Origin: Symbiodinium natans
Lineage: Eukaryota > Sar > Dinophyceae > Suessiales > Symbiodiniaceae
Length of the DNA stretch: 64,000 bases
NCBI GenBank assembly: GCA_905221605.1
Contig: CAJNDS010002491.1
Span: 174,501 to 238,500 of the forward strand
Reading direction: 5' to 3'
Each line of letters opens with the position of its first letter. Positions within the stretch are counted from its first letter, which is position 1. Below are positions 49,007 through 62,669 of this stretch, piece after piece. Made by a program: the position numbers and the translations under genes. Below the pieces are notes generated by a model. It searched no databases. It worked only from the letters and a program-made list of their open reading frames with translations, and had not been told where the DNA came from.

Positions 49007-49129
49007 GGAAAGCCTTTGTTCAGATGTTCAAATGTGCCCAACAGAAAAATCAAGTGTACACGTACTATATTCCTTACCGGGATCCAAGTTCGAAAAAGAA
49101 GCGTTGCAGGCTTGCTCCATGTCAAGCGC

Positions 49130-49253
49130 AGCGTCGCCTGGTAGGCCGCCATTTCAGACGCTATCAACTTGTTTGCCTGGAGAGTCTTCTCCAGCGCACG
49201 TGCTGAAGCTGCCACAGTTGGCTGCTGGCCATTGGCGGCTGACCGCAACGCCC
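49130..49253 (-). CDS. Large unknown gene 2, copy A, truncated by the assembly gap
   Basis: The minus strand encodes ALRSAANGQQPTVAASARAL, EKTLQANKLIASEMAAYQAT. The frame is cut at 49253 by the N run; the complete exon is in copy B, ending near 63470. The truncation is technical, not a pseudogene. Confidence 0.6.
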
Positions 49254-49353
49254 NNNNNNNNNNNNNNNNNNNNNNNNNNNNNNNNNNNNNNNNNNNNNNN
49301 NNNNNNNNNNNNNNNNNNNNNNNNNNNNNNNNNNNNNNNNNNNNNNNNNNNNN
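49254..49353. other. Assembly gap of exactly 100 N
   Basis: Exactly 100 N, a common placeholder for a scaffold join of unknown size. Sequence right of the gap matches 34852 onward, and sequence left of it matches the DNA ending at 63031. Confidence 0.99.
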
Positions 49354-51041
49354 CAGATTGAGGCCTCGGCCTCTCTTTCGGCACCGTTGCCGAAGATACT
49401 CCACGACAGTGGTCATGGTCCGACAGCAGCCTACAAGCTGGAAACCAGGCCCGACACCTGTCAAGTACTCGACAATCTGGGCCAAGCCTTGTCTGGATCC
49501 TGCGGATGGATATTTGACCGCCAACCGCCTCAGCCTGGATGGAGTAAAACTGGGCTCCAACGCGGGTAGCACCTTCCTTAGAAAAGACGCAGGGAAGGCA
49601 TCACAAGCTCACCGAGCACTCACAGGAAGCGCTCTCCAACAGCCGCACATCCAACATCCGCACGTGCTAGCAAGACTCGTCTGCCACGTGTTCACTCGAA
49701 CATCTCCGAGGCTCCTCACGTTACCTGGTATTGCGTCGTGGCCAACGACAACCTCCCAAATGGCTTCAACGAGCGTCGGGTCCTTTTCCATGAGTTCGCA
49801 GATCCGCCGCTTTCTCTCGTCATGCCGAGATGCCATGAGTTTGTCTGGCGCGTGCGTCTTCAATCTGCTTCAAACCGCGGGATTTTGCGGACATCCTAGC
49901 CCTGCTTATCCAGATGAATTCAAGCCAACATCCACCTTCCCAACATAACCTCATGATTCGTCTCGATCCGTTTCGACAGCTACACCTTCCCAGCGCAGAC
50001 TACAGAGCATGGGCCTTGGGCAAGGATGCGCAAAGAAAGGTGAGGAAACTTCGTCTTGCATCTTGTCATGTGCACATGTTGCAAAAAACTACCCTGCCAT
50101 CTTTGCCGCGCACACTTCCGGGCCACCCAGGCCGCCGAGTCTGCAGCATCATGTTACGCCACAGAAGATGACACAACCGCTTGGTTGGTCTCAGGCCCCG
50201 CCCACATCATCGTGTGGCTTTGTTCTTGTACCACGCCAGCTCTCGACGACTTTCTTGCAGCTGTCCTGCATCATGAATTCCCTGGCCAGAGACTGTCCGT
50301 CCCGGCCAGAGACTATCTGAACATGTGTCGTTCAAACCTGCGTTAGGATGTGGGAAACATGCTAGGCAGCACGCATCCTTCTAGCATCGTGATGTGCTCC
50401 GCGCGTCGATCCAGCTCTTGCTTGGTGTAGTAGTACTCTTGCCGCAAACTGCGAAACTTCTGGAGGAGCTCGGCATTCAGGTCGTCCGTGCCAGGGTCTT
50501 GTGAAGGAACGGATGCCGCTACAGCCTGGGGCTGCGCTGCCGACACCGCAACGTCTGAGGGCTCTTGCTTGACAACGGGCGCCTGTGCAAGCAGAACTGA
50601 TGTGCAGGAGCAACGCAACGCATGTGTGTTTTCTAACATCGGAGCCTTCTCCTTCTTGGGATCCTTCGCGAATGGGAGGACGATGTATGCACCTCTAGCC
50701 GGGCGTGGGATGGTCTTGGATCCTCGGACGACCCTACGCTAGGCCCCGCCTGCAGGCAATCGCGGTCGTGAACAAGGCTTCCGCGCCTTTTCGTACTGGC
50801 GCTGTTTCTTGCGTCGGTGGTCCTTCTTGGCCTGTTCTAGCTTCTTTTTGCTGAGACCCTTGCGCTTGGCGCCCGACAGCTTCGTGGCCGGCTTGTCCTT
50901 CCTGGTCCTCTTGCTGCTGCCCACGCGGGCTTGCTTGTTGTGAGTGGCGATCGTGCGCTGCGCTGGCGCTCTCGCCATAACTAGGGGCTCAAACCAGGAA
51001 GAGTATGGACTGTGATACTCTGGAGCCACATCTTGAGCCAA
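49354..51041 (-). CDS. Basic, NLS-rich protein of unknown function (copy B, 3' part missing)
   Basis: The same exons as 34852-36539: start exon 51041-50742 with the Lys/Arg-rich run, coiled-coil exon about 50602-50367, exon 49863-49690, and part of the last exon from 49572 to the gap. Only a few substitutions separate it from copy A. It is truncated by the gap, not by mutation. Confidence 0.5.
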
Positions 51042-51226
51042 AGACGATCACGCGATCACACTTCCATGTCCACGACAAGGGGTGCACCAAACTTGAAATG
51101 AGACAACAGTTGCATCAGTTGTGTGAACACGACAAAGCTCCAGAATAAGTGTTGCAGAAGACTCGGCGCCGCCTTTCCTAGCCTTGCCCGAGCCTTGGCC
51201 GGGAAATTCTGCCGGGTGCCCGCCGC

Positions 51227-54200
51227 CCAGCTGCCGGGCACCCGCCGCCCAGCTGGCAGGTGTCCGGCTTAAACACTTAAGTTCTGATCGAAGCTACGTG
51301 TTCCGAAAGTGTTTCTTGGTTTTGCGGCATTCACATTCCTAGAAGCGCTTTTTTGGTTCTACAGAGCTTCTACTTCTTAAGGTTCTTGGGCATTCTCAGG
51401 GCTCCAATCAGGTTGAGATCTGAAATCCGAAACCTTGGCTTTCCGAGGCTGCCGGGTACCCGCCGTCCAGCTGCCGGGTGCCCAGCTTCATTATTGAAAT
51501 TCAGAAGCTAGACGTTCCCAAAAGTGTTTCTTTGTTTTGCACAGAATTCCTAGAAGAGCTTCTAGGTTTTGCAGAGAGGTCACGCCCAGCTGCCGGGCGC
51601 CCGCTGCCCAGCTGCCGGGTACCCGCCGCCCAGCTGGCAGGTGTCCCAGCTGGCAGGTGTCCGCTTAAACACTTCAAGTTCTGATCGAAGCTACGTGTTC
51701 CTAAACTGTTTCTTGGTTTCGCGGCATTCACATTCCTAGAAGCGCTTTTTTGGTTCTACAGAGCTTCTACTTCTTAAGGTTCTTGGGCATTCTCAGGGCA
51801 CCAATCAGGTTGAGATCTGAAATCCGCAACCTTGGCTTTCCGAGGCTGCCGGGTACCCGCCGTCCAGCTGCCGGGTGCCCAGCTTCATTATTGAAATTCA
51901 GAAGCTAGACGTTCCCAAAAGTGTTTCTTTGTTTTGCACAGAATTCCTAGAAGAGCTTCTAGGTCTTGCAGAGAGGTCACGCCCAGCTGCCGGGCGCCCG
52001 CCGCCCAGCTGCCGGGCACCCGCCGCCCAGCAGTTCTGATCGAAGCTATGTGTTCCTAAAGCGTTTCTTGGTTTTGCGGCATTCCTTCTACAATTCTTCG
52101 GCATTGCGATGGCTCCAAACAAGTTGAAACCGTGAATCCGCAACCTCAAATTCCCGAATGGGCTACCTGAGGCATTCCGTGGCTTTGAGTGCCCAGCTTC
52201 ATTACTTCAGATGCTGAGCTACACATTCCTAGAAGCGCTTTTTTGGTTCTGCAGAGCTTCTACTTCTTAAGGTTCTTGGGCATTCTCAGGGCTCCAATCA
52301 GGTTGAGATCTGAAATCCGCAACCTTGGCTTTCCCAGATAGCCGGGTGCCCGCCGTCCAGCTGCCGGGTGCCCAGCTTCATTATTGAAATTCAGAAGCTA
52401 GACGTTCCCAAAAGTGTTTCTTTGTTTTGCACAGAATTCCTAGAAGAGCTTCTAGGTTTTGCAGAGAGGTCACGCCCAGCTGCCGGGCGCCCGCTGCCCA
52501 GCTGCCGGGTACCCGCCGCCCAGCTGGCAGGTGTCCCAGCTGGCAGGTGTCCGCTTAAACACTTCAAGTTCTGATCGAAGCTACGTGTTCCTAAACTGTT
52601 TCTTGGTTTCGCGGCATTCACATTCCTAGAAGCGCTTTTTTGGTTCTACAGAGCTTCTACTTCTTAAGGTTCTTGGGCATTCTCAGGGCTCCAATCAGGT
52701 TGAGATCTGAAATCCGCAACCTTGGCTTTCCGAGGCTGCCGGGTACCCGCCGTCCAGCTGCCGGGTGCCCAGCTTCATTATTGAAATTCAGAAGCTAGAC
52801 GTTCCCAAAAGTGTTTCTTTGTTTTGCACAGAATTCCTAGAAGAGCTTCTAGGTTTTGCAGAGAGGTCACGCCCAGCTGCCGGGCGCCCGCCGCTCAGCT
52901 GCCGGGTACCCGCCGCCCAGCTGGCAGGTGTCCGCTTAAACACTTCAAGTTCTGATCGAAGCTATGTGTTCCTAAAGCGTTTCTTGGTTTTGCGGCATTC
53001 CTTCTACAATTCTTCGGCATTGCGATGGCTCCAAACAAGTTGAAACCGTGAATCCGCAACCTCAAATTCCCGAATGGGCTACCTGAGGCATTCCGTGGCT
53101 TTGAGTGCCCAGCTTCATTACTTCAGATGCTGAGCTACACATTCCTAGAAGCGCTTTTTTGGTTCTACAGAGCTTCTACTTCTTAAGGTTCTTGGGCATT
53201 CTCAGGGCTCCAATCAGGTTGAGATCTGAAAATCCGCAACCTTGGCTTTCCGAGGCTGCCGGGTACCCGCCGTCCAGCTGCCGGGTGCCCAGCTTCATTT
53301 TTGAAATTCAGAAGCTAGACGTTCCCAAAAGTGTTTCTTTGTTTTGCACAGAATTCCTAGAAGAGCTTCTAGGTCTTGCAGAGGGGTCACGCCCAGCTGC
53401 CGGGCGCCCGCCGCCCAGCTGCCGGGTACCCGCCGCCCAGCTGGCAGGTGTCCGCTTAAACACTTTAAGTTCTGATCAAAGCTACGTGTTCCTAAAGTGT
53501 TTCTTGGTTTTGCGGCATTCCTTCTGCAATTCTTCGGCATTGCGATGGCTCCAAACAAGTTGAAACCGGGAATCCGCAACCTCAAATTCCCGAATGGGCT
53601 ACCTGAGGCATTCCGTGGCTTTGAGTGCCCAGCTTCATTACTTCAGATGCTGAGCTACACATTCCTAGAAGCGCTTTTTTGGTTCTACAGAGCTTCTACT
53701 TCTTAAGGTTCTTGGGCATTCTCAGGGCTCCAATCAGGTTGAGATCTGAAAATCCGCAACCTTGGCTTTCCGAGGCTGCCGGGTACCCGCCGTCCAGCTG
53801 CCGGGTGCCCAGCTTCATTTTTGAAATTCAGAAGCTAGACGTTCCCAAAAGTGTTTCTTTGTTTTGCACAGAATTCCTAGAAGAGCTTCTAGGTCTTGCA
53901 GAGGGGTCACGCCCAGCTGCCGGGCGCCCGCCGCCCAGCTGCCGGGTACCCGCCGCCCAGCTGGCAGGTGTCCGCTTAAACACTTTAAGTTCTGATCAAA
54001 GCTACGTGTTCCTAAAGTGTTTCTTGGTTTTGCGGCATTCCTTCTGCAATTCTTCGGCATTGCGATGGCTCCAAACAAGTTGAAACCGGGAATCCGCAAC
54101 CTCAAATTCCCGAATGGGCTACCTGAGGCATTCCGTGGCTTTGAGTGCCCAGCTTCATTACTTCAGATGCTGAGCTACACATTCCTAGAAGCGCTTTTTT

Positions 54201-54820
54201 GGTTCTACAGAGCTTCTACTTCTTAAGGTTCTTGGGCATTCTCAGGGCTCCAATCAGGTTGAGATCTGAAATCCGCAACCTTGGCTTTCCGAGGCTGCCG
54301 GGTACCCGCTGTCCAGCTGCCGGGCGCCCAGCTTCATTATTGAAAATCAGAAGCTAGACATTCCCAAACGTGTTTCTTTGTTTTGCACAGAATTCCTAGA
54401 AGAGCTTCTAGGTTTTGCAGAGAGATCCTTCCCAAATTCGGCACCTCACACATTGTGGCTGCCTGATGCCCGCCTCAGCTGCCGGGTGCCCGCCGTCCAG
54501 CTGCCGGGTACCCGCCGCCCAGATGACGGGTACCCACCGCCCACCTCAAGTTCTGATCGAAGCTATGCGTTCCTACAAGTGTTCCTTGGTTTTACGGCAT
54601 TCCTTCTATACACTTCTTCGGCATTGTTAGTGCACCAAACAGGTTGAGACCTGGAATCCGCAACTTTCCTTCCCGAATCCGTCGCCCGAGGCGTTCCGTG
54701 GCTGCCGGGCGCCCGCCGCTCAGCTCCTGGGCGCGCGCTCGGCTTCATTATCCGCCGACCCCCAGAACGGGGGCGGTGTCAGTGAAGACTCAGGGGCCTC
54801 GGGCCTCTGAAGTGGGGTTT
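51227..54820. repeat. Complex satellite array, copy B (about 7 units)
   Basis: The same satellite as 36725-41600, with the marker near 51486, 51884, 52376, 52773, 53293, 53813 and 54332. The lengths between markers (398, 492, 397, 520, 520, 519) match the right-hand units of copy A, so copy A has an extra block of three units. Confidence 0.9.
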
Positions 54821-57800
54821 AGGGTTTAGGGTTTAGGGTTTGGGGTTTGGGGTTTAGGGTGCAGGGGTTAGCGGGGGTGTTTGCAAGAGCGCGGTCTTCT
54901 TCCGCTGTGACGGCTTCGCGTTGCTTGGGGGCCCAAAATCTGGTGATTCTCGGGTGAACGCCCCAACCGCATGAACTCCGGCAACCCTATGTAAACCCTA
55001 TGTAAACCCCAAACCCTGCAACCTTTCACCGTAAAACCTACAAGGACATTATGCCCAACCTGAATTTTCAATGCGAAAACCTTTCAAGGACTTAGGACAG
55101 GGAACCCACCCCATCAAATCCCTTCGTGCCCAGAGCTTGAGTTTGCAGATGCGCGAGCTTCTCATCTTAACCTTTGAATCAAACTGTCAGCCAACCGCCC
55201 AACCCTCAACCCTCAACCCTCAACCCTAAACCCTAAACCCTAAATCCTAAACCCTAAACCCTAAACCCTAAACCCTAAACCCTAAATCCTAAACCCTAAA
55301 CCCTAAAGCCTACACCCGGTCATCAGCTATGGCGGCCCTCTGCGGCGCCTTCCACCGCCGGCCTCGAGCTTCGAATTCATTGGGTTTAGGGTTTATATAT
55401 GGTTAGGGTTTAGGGTTTAGGGTTTAGGGTTTAGGGTTTAGGGTTTAGGGTTTAAGGTTTAGGGTTTAGGGGTTTCGGGTTTAGGGTTTTCGGGTTTAGG
55501 GTTTCGGGTTTCGGGTTTAGGAGTTAGGGTTTAGGGTTTCGGGTTTAGGGTGAACCCCGCGCCCTAAAATCTCAACTCTAAACCCGAAGTCCCCAGCCCT
55601 GGGAGTTCGGAGTCTCGGGTTTTCGGAGTTAGGTTGGAACTGAATTTACCGGTTCTGGGGAAATAGAGAATTTCGGTGCCGTGCGTAGTCGCTCGAGTAG
55701 TGGTATAGGCGGATATAAGGTTGCGAATTCCCTCATGCCGCCTAAGCCCTAAGCCCTAAGCCCTAAGCCCTAAGCCCTAAGCCCTAAGCCCTAAGCCCTA
55801 AGCCCTAAGCCCTAAGCCCTAAACCCTAAACCCTAACCCTAAACCCTAAACCCTAAACCCTAAACCCTAAACCCTAAACCGCTCCAATGCTTAGGCATGC
55901 TTATGCGATTTGGTGTTCGGCTTTCAGTCGGCAGTTGCCCATAGGGATGTCGAGTGTTGGGGCTTGGGGGGGAACGTTGAGTTGTGGAGTAGTTGTGGTA
56001 ACCCTAAACCTTAAACCCCAAACCCCAAACCCCAAACCCTAAACCCTAAACCCTAAACCCTAAACCTTCATGATCTATGTGCGAGGGTGCTTGGGTTTCG
56101 AGGTGCTTGGCCGATTGGGCTTCTTTGGCGCTTTAGAGGAGTAGGGACTCGGTCTCAGTCGTTACTACGACTGCTGATGTATTATTCTTCTTCTTATTCT
56201 TCCTATTCTTCTTTTTCTTCTTCTTCTTCTTATTTTCGCTTTAATTCCCCGCCGCGCTCCTACTCTTTACCTTGAAATCGAGTGTTGAGGGCTCCAGCGC
56301 ACCTCTAAACCCATGCCCAAGCCTGCTCAGCCTCATCTTTAGCCACCCCCCCTCCCCCCCCACCCCCCACCTCCCCAACCCCCCCAAAACCCATCAAAAC
56401 GGGGGAGGGGGGAGGCTCCTACACTGTTTCCGGCAGAGGTTTAGGGTTTAGGGTTTAGGGTTTAGGGTTTAGGGTTTAGGGTTTAGGGTTTAGGGTTTAG
56501 GGTGCTTGTGCCCTTTCCTTGATAGAGAGTGATGCCCAGAAGGTGTTAGGCGGAATCGGAGTTCCGACTTGAGGGCACAAAGCCCGAATTCCCCTAAACC
56601 CTAAACCCTAAACCGTAAACCGTAAACCCTAAACCCTAAACCGTAAACCCTAAACCCTAAACTTTAAACCCCTAAGCCCTGCTTGACTGACATTGCCCGG
56701 TATTTACACCCGCCCTACACCCCAAACCCTAAACCCTAAACCCCAAACCCTAAACCCCAAACCCCAAACCCCAAACCCTAAACCCCAAACCCCAAGCCCT
56801 AAACCCCACTGAATGAACCCTAAGCCCTGTAGCAAAAACCCCAAAGTATGGAGCACTGGAACCAAGGAATGACCTTGCTCACGAACCCCCTTCCCTGCCC
56901 CCGCCCCCCAGCTTCAATAGATGCCCGAAACCCAACAACCCTCATAAGAACCCTGCAAGTGAAGAGGGTGCCTGGCTTTCACCGATCTTTGCAGCTTCGC
57001 ACAAACGATGTGAATCCAGGCCCTAAACCCTAAACCCTAAACCCTAAACCCTAGGATCTTAAGCGAGTCATTTCGAGAGTTCAGAGTTGAGGGCTTCGGG
57101 CTCAAACGACCGCCTGTACATTCAGTCATGGAATCTTCAAGGCTTAAGCTTCAAGCCCTACACGCCCAACCCTGAACCTAAAGGGTTTAGGGTTTAGGGT
57201 TAGGGTTTAGGGTTTTGGGTTTAGGGTTTTGGGTTAAACCCTGTATCAACCTCAGGTAGGCCCAAGCAACTGCCCTGCACCTCTCCTCGGGCGGCACATA
57301 GCTGGTACTTGGTGCAAGGCTTCGACTCGGATTTACTTCCTGAATCAGGGTTTACGGGTGTCGGGGAGAATACGCAGGGTACCCCGTTTTGTTTCTTTCT
57401 GTAACTCGTGCAAGCACCAAGCCCCTAAACTCCCAAAATTCCAAAACCTCCCTCAACTCCCCAAACCCTAAACCCTAAACCAGGATGCTAGTTTCCATCT
57501 CAATGCTCTCCGGGGTTAGGGTTAGGGTTCATAGGGAGGATTTTGGGGACTTAGGGAATTAGGGATTTAGGGTTTAGGGTTTACATAGGGCTTAGGGCTT
57601 AGGGTTTGGCGTTTAGGGATTTCGGGGTTTAGGGATTTCGGGGTTAGGGATTTGGGGGTTTCGGGTTTAGTCCATGAGGCTATGGCTACAAAAGTTTATG
57701 ACTCCAAGCTCTTGCTGCCCTTCTTGTAGCCCCTCTGCTTATACCCCAAACCCCAAACACCAAATTCTAAACCCTATGAACCCCGAGTCGAACCCTAAAT

Positions 57801-59765
57801 CCGCAATTACGGACAGCTTGGGGAAGGGGTTTTCCAAGCTAGGGCACCGGGTTTGGGGTTTAGGGTTTAGGGATAGGGTTCATTAAGAAGTCACCAACGG
57901 CTTGTATCAGGGGTACGTGGGGCAAACCACCCACCCTCAAGCGCTAGAGCAAACCCCACAACCCTGACGCTTTTGAGCCTTGGTAGCCCAGCCTCTAGAT
58001 TGTTCAATGCTTTCAAACGAGAACCCGAGCGGCTTTACATGGTCAAGCCCCTAAAACCCCTAAAGCCCAAAGCCCAAAAAAAACCTAAGGCCTCGAAGAA
58101 ACAACAAAGACGCAAAAGCCCCAAACCCCAGCCCTATATACCCTGAACCCTAATCCCTACAATCCCTACAATCCCTAACCCTAAACCCTAAACCCCGGCC
58201 GTAGCCACCCTTTTCTCGGGTGCCTGGACCCACAATAAATGGAGCCATTGGAGCATGGTCGAATAGAGAGTTTTAGGGCTCGCCTTGCCACTAGGCCACC
58301 AGAGTGGCGCCCATAGTTACACAGGATCCTCACCAAGGACCATCCCCCTGCCCCCTGCCCCGCCTGGCGCATCCTAGCCCCCCCCCTTGCTTCGGTGCCC
58401 CCCCCTTGGCCCCTCCCGCTCCCGCTTTCCGCGAGGCAGGCGTTGTCCGAGGATGCAGACATAGGCACATCCGGGATCCACCGCTTCGAAGTGTCTTAGG
58501 GTTTAGGTTTCAGGGTTCAGGCCCCTCCTGACCCGCTCTGGCCCCCGCCCCGACTTGATGGTGGGAATTGAGGGCGACAGCCCTAAACCCTAAAAGGTAA
58601 TGGTTTGGGTGGTGGCCTGTGAAAGCTCACAGCGGGCGGGGGAAAAAGAACCAGCACCAATGGAATTGTTGTATGACATTGAAAACAGATGCCTTCGCGT
58701 GACATGCTGCCCCCCCACACCGCCTGGGTGTGTAGGGGCGCCATTTACACATGGTACTTACTGCCGCTGCGTGGCGAGACGCCCTAAACCCTAAACCCTA
58801 AACCCTGAACCCTAAACCCTAAACCCTCAACCCTAAACCCTAACCGCTCAATAAGGACCCTGGCTAGCCATGAACCCACAGTGGAGGTTCCCCAAGCAGA
58901 CCCTGGCAACCCCACATCCCCAACTCGAGCTGCGGCTTGAAAGTTGAGGGCTTGAAGATTAGGGTTTAGGGTTTAGGGTTTAGGGTTGAGGGTTGAGGGT
59001 TGAGGGTTTAGGGTTTAGGTTTATATAGGGTTTGGGGTTTCGGGTTTAGGGGTAAGGGCTTGGAGTTTAGGGCTTCGGGTTAAGGGCCTTGGAGTTTAGG
59101 GTTTTGGGTTTATACAGGGTTTGAGGTTCAGGGTGTTTAGGGTTTAGGGCGAGGGTTTAGGATTTAGGGTTTGGGGTGTAAGCCCGGCAGGCCCTTAAAA
59201 CCCAAACTGAGCGCCCCTGCTGTCTTTGGATGCCCAAGCGAAGGGACGGAGAACATAAAAATCAGCCAGTCTGATGGGAGACAGGCGGTTTAGGGTTTAG
59301 GGTTTAGGGTTTAGGGTTTAGGGTTTAGGGTTTAGGGTTTAGGGTTTAGGGTTTAGGGTTTAGGGTTTAGGGTTTAGGGTTTAGGGTTTAGGGTTTAGGG
59401 TTTAGGGTTCTACCCGCAGAAGGACATCTACCTCAGGCCCATGGAGTGAACTATTGGGGAAAGTGTAGGGATTAAACCCGTAAAACCCTAAACCCTAAAC
59501 CCTAAAGCCTGAATCCGAAACCCGAATCCTAACGACCCTAAACCTTCAACACTGAATCCTCAACCCTGAACCGGAAGACACGGCTCAGGAGTCAGGGCCC
59601 ACCCTAAACCCTAAACCCTAAACCCTAAACCCTAAACCCTAAACCCTAAACCCTAAACCCTAAACCCTAAACCCTAAACCCTAAACCCTAAACCCTAAAC
59701 CCTAACAAAAAACCCTAAACCCGAAACCCTAACCCTAAACCCCAAACCCTAAACCCCACACCCTA
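54805..59765. repeat. Interstitial telomere-like repeat domain 3, copy B
   Basis: Equivalent to 41590-46060. Array lengths differ: the TTTAGGG array at 59287-59408 is about twice the length of its copy A partner, and the CCCTAAG block near 55743-55820 is longer. The stretch 57421-58045 has no copy A counterpart; it holds decayed telomeric DNA and unique sequence with no supported gene. Candidate exons at 55316-55368 and 58859-58935 are unchanged. Confidence 0.9.
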
Positions 59766-59882
59766 ACCAGCGGATTCATCTTCGGTGTGGGGTTGTTGGA
59801 TTTTACACTCAACTCTTCTCCTCACCCGGACCTCTTCTCCTCGCCCATCTGTAGTGCCCATGCCCAGACAGTCCCTGAATTG

Positions 59883-60483
59883 AGCTGCATTGTGGACTCT
59901 GCTTTTTTTGGGCCAGGTCGTCCCGAGACCTCTCTGGGCTCTCCAGGGATTTTTGGGCCAGGTCGTCCCGAGACCTCTCTGGGCTCTCCAGGGATTTTTG
60001 GGCCAGGTCGTCCCGAGACCTCTCTGGGCTCTCCAGGGATTTTTGGGCCAGGTCGTTTCCAGGGATTTTTGGGCCAGGTCGTCCCGAGACCTCTCTGGGC
60101 TCTCCAGGGATTTTTGGGCCAGGTCGTCCCGAGACCTCTCTGGGCTCTCCCAGGGATTTTTGGGCCAGGTCGTCCCGAGACCTTTCTGGGCTCTCCAGGG
60201 ATTTTTGGGCCAGGTCGTCCCGAGACCTCTCTGGGCTCTCCAGGGATTTTTGGGCCAGGTCGTCCCGAGACCTCTCTGGGCTCTCAGAGATTTTTGGGCC
60301 AGGTCGTCCCGAGACCTCTCTGGGCTCTCCAGGGATGCCCAGAGAGGTCTCGGGACGACCTGGCCCAAAAATCCCTGGAGAGCCCAGAGAGGTCTCGGGA
60401 CGACCTGGCCCAAAAATCCCTGGAGAGCCCAGAGAGGTCTCGGGACGACCTGGCCCAAAAAAAGCAGAGTCCACAATGCAGCT
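59883..60483. mobile_element. Fold-back element built from a 45-bp minisatellite, copy B
   Basis: The same tips and 45-bp units as 46179-46757, but with a different unit number: about nine units in the first direction, including one truncated unit near 60050 and several 1-bp indels, then about three in the opposite direction. The indels break the reading frame that stays open in copy A, which supports a non-coding reading. Confidence 0.7.
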
Positions 60484-60485
60484 GG

Positions 60486-62300
60486 GGACTTCTTGAGTGA
60501 CGGCGGACGGCGGGAAGCAGAAGCCCAGAGTCTGTACTACAGCTGAAGGCTGAGGGCGTTTTTCGGTGAGAAATGGTGAGAAGCAAAGGCTCAGAGTCCA
60601 CACTGCAGCTGGGGCCTTTCTGGGGTGACGGCGTAAAGGCCCAGAGTCTGTACTACAGCTGAGGGTGTTTTGCGATGACGGCGGGAAGCAAAGGCGCAGA
60701 GTCTGCACTACAGCTGAGGGTGTTTTGCGGCGACGGCGGGAAGCAAAGGCCTCGAGTCAGTACTACAGCTGAGGGTGTTTTTCGCAACCCTTGCGAAGCA
60801 ATCGTGCATGTCGCAATGTTTCTTGCCTTGAGCAGATGAGCATCAGAACACTTTTCAATTTTCTACTTAGGGTAATTGGGGATTAGGGTGTCCTTTCAAT
60901 GCCGACTAGACAGTGATATATTTATAAGAGACCCCGTGCGCGTTTTTGTATCCCGGTGCCGCATGCCGGGGGGTGGCCCAGGGCCTGACCAGGCCGGGCT
61001 CACCCGTTTTTTAACAAAACGACATTTTATACGACTTATCGGCATTGAGTTGACAGGACCAATTTTTTTTTCTATCTAGTTACAGTAGAGCCCCCCCTGC
61101 CCAGGCCGAACTAGGATGAATGGTATAAATGAATTTACACGTGAGATGGCAAAACACAAGTACAACATGAATTCATGCTGGCCTGGGCTAGAGGGAACCC
61201 CAGGCCCAGGTGTGAGCCCCTATTGGGACCCGACACCCTTCCACGGGCCCCCCTTCTTCAAAACGATATATATAAAACTTAACCGGGGGTTTGGGCTCGG
61301 GAAAATTATACAGGGGCAATATCTAGACCTAGAAGAATCAAAACATCGTGGGGCAAAAATGCACCCCACGGTATTGCAGGACTAATATGTGCCCTGCGGA
61401 GGGGCCGAAAAGGGCCCGTTTTTTATAGGTGCAAGCAACATGAGCATCAGCAACATGAGCATCAGCAACATGAGCATCAGCAACATGAGCATCAGCAACA
61501 TGAGCATCAGCAACATGAGCATCAGCAACATGAGCACCAGCGTCATCGGCATCCTCAGGACGGCATAGTCATGGCCTGGAATTGTGGCGAAAAAGACAAC
61601 TTGGAACGTGCCTGGACAAGAGCCAGGGAGAGCGAGCGAGATGGACGGGGGGGGACCCCCCCCAATTAAACAGACCCTATAGGATTACGTCCGGATGGGT
61701 TGTGGACATGAAAAGTGCGACCAGGAGCCTATAGGCCCAGTACTCAAACCCATCCGTAAACCCGGCATGAACCCAGAGAAGGCCTCCTGGGGCATGAGCC
61801 GCTTCACGCGCACGCAGGCTCCTCCTCCACAAGGCGCACCTCGTAGGTCTCTGGCTGAAGCTTCAGGGATTTTGGTGAACAGAACCCCTACATCTTAGAA
61901 GGTTTGGGGTGTGGTCAGGGTTTCGTCAGGCGAGCCAAGGGTTACAGTCGAGTTCAGGCTTGTGGGCGATTGAAAAACTTGGGCCACCCTACCGGACCTA
62001 GTTTTGGAAGTTTTGCGCAATCAGGCACCTGGGCAGTGGACAGGGATGGGGGGGTGGGGGGGGGGTTCTGGGCTATTCAGGGCCGTCCGACAGACCTACT
62101 GGATGGGAGCGTTAGCAGGGATGGCTGGGGGCCGCGGGGCTCCTGGTATAGCGTACTCTCTTGCAAGAAACTTAGCCTTCCCCCCCGCTATCCTACTGCC
62201 GGCAAACCGTTCTATTATATTCCAGAACGACCTGACAGCCCTCCATCGCCCCAGTCTTCCCGCCTGCATCTGTGGCCATATTCTGGATGCTGCCCACGCA
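60486..62300. other. Tandem repeat and unique spacer, copy B
   Basis: Holds the 50-65-bp tandem repeat (60486-60795), unique DNA, and the AACATGAGCATCAGC VNTR with seven copies (about 61437-61541) against five in copy A. No gene is supported. Confidence 0.6.
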
Positions 62301-62669
62301 GTGCCAGCGGAAGCTTGAGAGTAAGGACCCAAAACCCTAAACCCTAAACCCTAAACTTCCGCCTCTTGGGCTTGACCCAGGAGCTTCAGGTTTATAGTAG
62401 GGTTTGATCGAACGTTTTAGGCTTGAGGTTTTTTTAATGTTTTGGGTGCTGAGTTAGGCCAAGAGCTCACATAACGTTTCCTGACCCTCGCTACTTGGCC
62501 TGTCGGCTCGCTAAACTGTCATGTCAGCGGAAGCCGACACAACAGGTCGGCATGTCTGGCCTTGATCCTAAATGCTTGAGGCAGGTGCAGCTTGACTATG
62601 CCAGGACGGATCCGTGTTTGTGGGGCTGCTTGCCTACTTTCACGCATCTTTCTAGAGAATTCCAGAAAC

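Larger units (their letters stand above)
34852..49253. repeat. Duplicated segment, copy A (ends at the N gap)
   Basis: This 14.4-kb segment is repeated at 49354-63031 with few substitutions. Positional offsets are 14,502 before the satellite, about 13,215 after it, about 13,705 after 44.3 kb and 13,778 at the end. The copy A right end is the last base before the N run. See the copy B entry and the findings for why I think this is an assembly duplicate. Confidence 0.95.
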
